Origin: Leptospira meyeri
Lineage (GTDB): Bacteria; Spirochaetota; Leptospiria; Leptospirales; Leptospiraceae
NCBI RefSeq assembly: GCF_004368965.1
Contig: NZ_SORO01000001.1
Coordinates: 1,458,001-1,522,000 of the forward strand
DNA: 64,000 bases
Direction: 5' to 3'
Shown: positions 60,557 through 64,000 of the stretch, in pieces
Layout: the number at the start of each line of letters is the position of its first letter
Numbering within the stretch: position 1 is the stretch's first letter
Program-made: the position numbers and the translations under genes
The notes under the pieces: generated by a model
Databases searched by the model: none
What the model was told of the DNA's origin: nothing
Seen by the model: only the letters and a program-made list of their open reading frames with translations

Positions 60557-62071
60557 TTAGTTATTCTTTGCTAAAAAATGTTCAACAATCGATTTGATTG
60601 TTTTTTGTAGTGCTGCTTCTTGTTTTACTTCTTTAGCAGTTCTGATTTCTTCCAAAATTTCAGAGTGTTGTTCTCTCATCGTTCGAAGAAGGAAAGATTC
60701 AAATTCTCTAACTTTTGCAGTTGGAATTGTATCCATAAATCCTTTGGTCACAGCAAAAATGGAAATCACTTGTTCTTCTACTGGAGATGGAGAGTTGTTT
60801 GGTTGTTTCAGAATTTCAAGAACTCTGTATCCACGATCAAGCTGTGCTTGTGTCACTGGATCTAGTTCTGTTCCCAACTGTGCAAACGCTTCTAAGTCAC
60901 GGAACTGAGCCAAATCGGACTTCAACGTTCCCGCTACTTTTTTCATCGCTTTGATTTGCGCTGCAGATCCTACCCGTGATACAGAAATCCCCACGTCCAC
61001 CGCAGGGCGAAGGCCCGATGCAAATAAGTTGGACTGAAGGTAAATCTGACCATCAGTGATCGAGATTACGTTAGTCGGAATGTAAGCAGATACTTCCCCT
61101 TCTTGTGTTTCAATGATAGGAAGTGCCGTCATAGACCCACCACCGAATTTATCATCGAGTTTCGCCGCTCTTTCAAGGAGTCGAGAGTGAAGGTAGAATA
61201 CGTCTCCAGGGTAAGCTTCACGACCTGGTGGGCGGCGAAGGAGGAGTGACATTTGACGATATGCTACGGCTTGTTTGGAAAGGTCATCGTAAACAACTAG
61301 TGTTGCCTTTCCTTCTTCATACATAAAGTATTCAGCCATAGTCGCACCAGAGTAAGGTGCAATGTATAACATAGGAGCAGGTTCAGAAGCGTTTGCCGAT
61401 ACGATGATCGTATACTCAAGGGCACCTTTTTCGCGTAACATTTCGATGGTGGAAGCAACAGTAGATGCTTTTTGGCCGATTGCTACATAAACGCAGATAA
61501 CACCTTTACCTTTTTGGTTGATGATGGTGTCGATTGCGATGGAAGTTTTTCCAGTTCCTCGGTCACCAATGATGAGCTCTCTTTGTCCACGTCCAATTGG
61601 GATCATCGCATCGATCGCTTTGATTCCTGTTTGCATTGGTTCATGAACTGATTTTCTCATCGCAATTCCAGGAGCTGGTGACTCAACTGGTCTTGATTTT
61701 TTAGCGTTCAGAGGCCCTTTTCCGTCGATTACTTCCCCAAGTGGGTTTAGCACTCGACCGAGAAGTTCAGGTCCTACTGGAACTTCGAAGATTTTTCCCA
61801 CACGTTTAACGGAAAAACCTTCTTCAATTTTAATATAATCACCGAAGATCACAACCCCAACGGAGTTTTCCTCTAAGTTGAATGCTTGTCCTCGAACTCC
61901 GTTTTGGAATTCAACAAGCTCTCCTGACATTACGTTTGTGAGTCCGTAAACTCTCGCAATCCCGTCCCCTACTTCGAGAACCGTTCCAACTTCTTCAACT
62001 TGAAGGTCTTTTTTGAAGTTTTTAATTTCTTGTTTTAGTACCGACGTTACTTCGTCTGTTTTAATTTTCAT
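60557..62071 (-). CDS. atpA: F-type ATP synthase alpha subunit
   Basis: 504 residues. Walker [23 protein letters not shown] and the arginine finger in [20 protein letters not shown] fit the family. Regulatory nucleotide site of F1. The start overlaps atpH by four bases (ATGA). Confidence 0.98.
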   Translation of the reverse strand: MKIKTDEVTSVLKQEIKNFKKDLQVEEVGTVLEVGDGIARVYGLTNVMSGELVEFQNGVRGQAFNLEENSVGVVIFGDYIKIEEGFSVKRVGKIFEVPVGPELLGRVLNPLGEVIDGKGPLNAKKSRPVESPAPGIAMRKSVHEPMQTGIKAIDAMIPIGRGQRELIIGDRGTGKTSIAIDTIINQKGKGVICVYVAIGQKASTVASTIEMLREKGALEYTIIVSANASEPAPMLYIAPYSGATMAEYFMYEEGKATLVVYDDLSKQAVAYRQMSLLLRRPPGREAYPGDVFYLHSRLLERAAKLDDKFGGGSMTALPIIETQEGEVSAYIPTNVISITDGQIYLQSNLFASGLRPAVDVGISVSRVGSAAQIKAMKKVAGTLKSDLAQFRDLEAFAQLGTELDPVTQAQLDRGYRVLEILKQPNNSPSPVEEQVISIFAVTKGFMDTIPTAKVREFESFLLRTMREQHSEILEEIRTAKEVKQEAALQKTIKSIVEHFLAKNN

Positions 62072-62631
62072 TCAAATGCTCCGACTGGGATTTTCTTTTG
62101 GAGGAGAGCCTCTTCAATTCCGGCAAGTTTTGCACGGATCGAGGCATCGATTAAAAAGTCGTCTATAAAGATTTTGAATCCACCAATTAGGGTTGGATCC
62201 GTTTGTTCTGTGACACGAACTTCGCGTCCGAACTTGGAAGAGATAGACTTGGTGATTCGATCTACGGCTTCTTTGCCAAGAGAATCTTTGGAAACAATGC
62301 GAAGAGAACTACGATTTTTAAGTCGGTCCACTCCTGTTCTAAAATCTTCCAAAATATCCTTGAGGAATAGAAATCGATTCTTACGAACCACAAGTGTAAT
62401 GAAGTTGGCTACGATATCCGATGCCTTCCCCTGAACTGACTTTTCTGCAGTTCGTTCTTTCTCAGAAGGATCAACTAATGGAGAAAGGAAATAATGGCGG
62501 ATTGACTCATCAGAAAAGAAAATATCAACGAGTGTTGAAAGTTCCTCTTCTGTTGACTCAAGCGAGTTAGTTTCTTGAGCTAACTCTAAAAGTGCCGTTG
62601 CGTAAACCTTTGAAATTTGGTTCAGACTCAT
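62068..62631 (-). CDS. atpH: F-type ATP synthase delta subunit
   Basis: 187 residues. N-terminal helical domain ([14 protein letters not shown]) and C-terminal [25 protein letters not shown], the typical ending of the delta/OSCP family. Links F1 to the peripheral stalk. Overlaps both neighbours by four bases. Confidence 0.96.
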   Translation of the reverse strand: MSLNQISKVYATALLELAQETNSLESTEEELSTLVDIFFSDESIRHYFLSPLVDPSEKERTAEKSVQGKASDIVANFITLVVRKNRFLFLKDILEDFRTGVDRLKNRSSLRIVSKDSLGKEAVDRITKSISSKFGREVRVTEQTDPTLIGGFKIFIDDFLIDASIRAKLAGIEEALLQKKIPVGAFE

Positions 62632-63152
62632 TTTATTTTAAGTTTATCGAGTTTTGCGATCTCTTTTTCGACAAAGGAAGCATAGTCTTCCTTCTTCAAT
62701 TGTTTCTCCAAGATCTCACTCGCGATGAGAACGGACATTTCCACAATTTGGTTTTGCATTTCAGACAAAGCTCTGCTTTTCGCTAAATCAATTTCGCGAA
62801 TTGCGGTATCTTTAATGCTTTTCACTTCATTGTGTGCTTCTTCCGTCAATCTTGTGCGGAGAGCAACTGCATCTTTTTTAGCTTCATCTACAATTTTATG
62901 AGCTTCTTCCGTCGCTTTGAAGAGTTGGTCTTTGTATTCTTTTAAAGACTTTTCTGCTTCTACACGAAGGGTTTCTGCTTTGTTGATATCGCCTTGGATG
63001 CCGGAAGCACGTTCTTCGAGAGCATGAAGGATCTTGTCCCATGCAAATTTTTTAAGAACGAAGACAACAACTGAGAAAGTGACCAGGGTCCAGATGACCA
63101 GACCCGGATTGACTTTCAGCAAATTGAAGCCGGAAGCCGCGAGGATAACCAA
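62628..63152 (-). CDS. atpF: F-type ATP synthase b subunit
   Basis: 174 residues: one N-terminal membrane helix (VIWTLVTFSVVVFVLKKFAW) then a long coiled coil, the peripheral stalk. TTG start at 63152 has AAGGA eight bases upstream. Only one b gene, not b plus b', is seen. Confidence 0.95.
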   Translation of the reverse strand: MVILAASGFNLLKVNPGLVIWTLVTFSVVVFVLKKFAWDKILHALEERASGIQGDINKAETLRVEAEKSLKEYKDQLFKATEEAHKIVDEAKKDAVALRTRLTEEAHNEVKSIKDTAIREIDLAKSRALSEMQNQIVEMSVLIASEILEKQLKKEDYASFVEKEIAKLDKLKIK

Positions 63153-63154
63153 GA

Positions 63155-63439
63155 CTATTGTCCTTGTTCTACTTTAGTGGCACCAGCACCAATTGTTTTG
63201 TCAATTGAGCCATTGAGTTTGAGCGCGATAAGAAGAGCGATTACCACTGCGAAAAGTGCTGCTCCTTCAATCATACCTGCTGCTACGTAAAGAACGAGTT
63301 GGATCTTTCCCGCTGCTTCTGGTTGGCGGCTAATGCTTTCTGCCACTGATCCACCAATTCTACCAATACCGATTCCTGCACCAAGTAATGCAAGTCCTGC
63401 TGCGAGTCCTACTGCGATGTATCCTAAACCGAATTCCAT
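63155..63439 (-). CDS. atpE: F-type ATP synthase c subunit
   Basis: 94 residues, two helices joined by the polar loop SRQPEAAGK. The essential carboxylate is Glu in GMIEGAALF. The Na+-coordinating side chains (Gln in helix 1 and Ser after the Glu) are absent, so a proton-driven enzyme is likely. GAGIGIGRIGG forms the ring-packing Gly motif. The extended C-terminus (IGAGATKVEQGQ) is longer than usual. Confidence 0.96.
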   Translation of the reverse strand: MEFGLGYIAVGLAAGLALLGAGIGIGRIGGSVAESISRQPEAAGKIQLVLYVAAGMIEGAALFAVVIALLIALKLNGSIDKTIGAGATKVEQGQ

Positions 63440-63487
63440 TGTTTTCGTTTCACTCCTGTGTGTTTTATAATATAAATAAAACCAATG

Positions 63488-64000
63488 TTAATGTCTATGC
63501 ATCACAGTTCCGATGAACACGGTTGTGAGCAGTGAGAAAATGAACGCTTGTAAAAAGGCTACAAGTAGTTCTAAAAAGTAAATAAGCACTGAACTGAGTA
63601 CAGATACAGGTGCAATGAGCCAACTTTCGCTCATAAAGATAAAACCAAGTAACGCAAGGATCATAACGTGTCCTGCTGTCATGTTGGCAAGTAACCTCAT
63701 TGTTAACGCAAAAGAGCGAGCAATGTGAGTTACAATGAACTCTAAGGCCCACATGAGTGGCCAGAGAAGGAGCGGAACTCCCTTTGGAACTGCATGTGCT
63801 ACGAAGGAAATTCCTTGGTAAGAAAATGCTGTTCCATAAATGGTAAGTAATGTAATGGATGCGAGAGAAAGGGTGACACTGATGTCACCAGTGGGTGTGA
63901 TCCCTGACCAAACTTCTCCAAACGTGTGAAGAGAGTGTGGGGTGTGTTCATACAATCCAACCGCAACAAGTGCATCAGAAGCAGCAACAGTCAGTTCCCC
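63488..64000 (-). CDS. atpB: F-type ATP synthase a subunit, cut at window edge
   Basis: The frame is open from the stop at 63488 to base 64000, so the N-terminus lies outside; the TTG at 63955 is not a real start. The key Arg helix FALTMRLLANMTAGHVMI is present, and the last two helices (LIYFLELLVAFLQAFIFSLLTTVF) form the proton half-channels. First of the atpBEFHAGDC order. Confidence 0.95.
   Translation of the reverse strand, partial: GELTVAASDALVAVGLYEHTPHSLHTFGEVWSGITPTGDISVTLSLASITLLTIYGTAFSYQGISFVAHAVPKGVPLLLWPLMWALEFIVTHIARSFALTMRLLANMTAGHVMILALLGFIFMSESWLIAPVSVLSSVLIYFLELLVAFLQAFIFSLLTTVFIGTVMHRH

Noticed and set aside
63155..63439. Possible Na+-driven ATP synthase.
   Set aside because: The c subunit lacks the Gln and Ser that bind Na+ next to the essential Glu.

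Overview
The window is AT-rich, densely packed bacterial DNA that reads as a Leptospira chromosome. The strongest single marker is ompL1 (47652-48554), a porin known only from Leptospira. Spirochaete-style lipoprotein signals, many TTG/GTG starts, an MBOAT plus DUF1574 pair and several Leptospira-type acidic or GAF proteins agree with this. The presence of bioD-bioA-bioB and the overall content would suit a saprophytic lineage, but the species cannot be fixed from sequence alone. I see no rRNA, tRNA, CRISPR array, insertion sequence or phage.

Layout: (1) 1-4.3 kb: the 3' part of a membrane histidine kinase, then three tandem paralogous secreted alpha/beta-hydrolase-like genes with signs of gene conversion. 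(2) 4.4-9.6 kb: a minus-strand RND pump, TolC-like channel and DUF2892 membrane protein, next to a CsoR/CstR-family repressor with two matching CCC-N4-GGG palindromes, so probably a thiol/sulfur- or metal-responsive regulon. (3) 9.6-16.9 kb: SAM methyltransferase, FAD oxidoreductase, CoA-transferase, zinc-ribbon protein, MsbA-like ABC exporter and a solute-binding lipoprotein. (4) 16.9-27.5 kb, minus strand: PBP1A, Lon, UvrB, a GHKL ATPase with an in-frame stop, TrmL, an S1-domain protein and a degenerate amidohydrolase. (5) 27.5-35.4 kb, mostly plus: a GHKL ATPase, glycosyltransferase, aroE, folC, tetR, trpF, mutS. (6) 35.3-41.9 kb, minus: bioD, bioA, bioB, an MFS/GPH symporter, a 59-residue protein, an SGNH lipoprotein, serB. 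(7) 42-47.6 kb, plus: a cNMP-binding protein, AI-2E-type permease, two DMT exporters (one on minus), an RlmL-like methyltransferase relative, ung and a pterin dehydratase. (8) 47.6-50.6 kb: ompL1, a secreted unknown, carA and a small conserved protein. (9) 50.6-64 kb, minus: the full F-type ATP synthase operon (atpB cut by the window edge, then E, F, H, A, G, D, C), followed closely by an SLBB protein, a very acidic repeat protein, a double-GAF protein, an MBOAT acyltransferase and its DUF1574/SGNH partner.

Most genes are housekeeping. The accessory signals most worth following are the CstR-like regulon, the mosaic hydrolase triplication, the seven-copy LS-[ED]-x-L motif in the acidic protein beside a GAF/degenerate-GGDEF partner, the interrupted GHKL ATPase, the RlmL-like protein that lost its SAM loop, and a perfect 26-bp palindrome lying over the trpF start codon.
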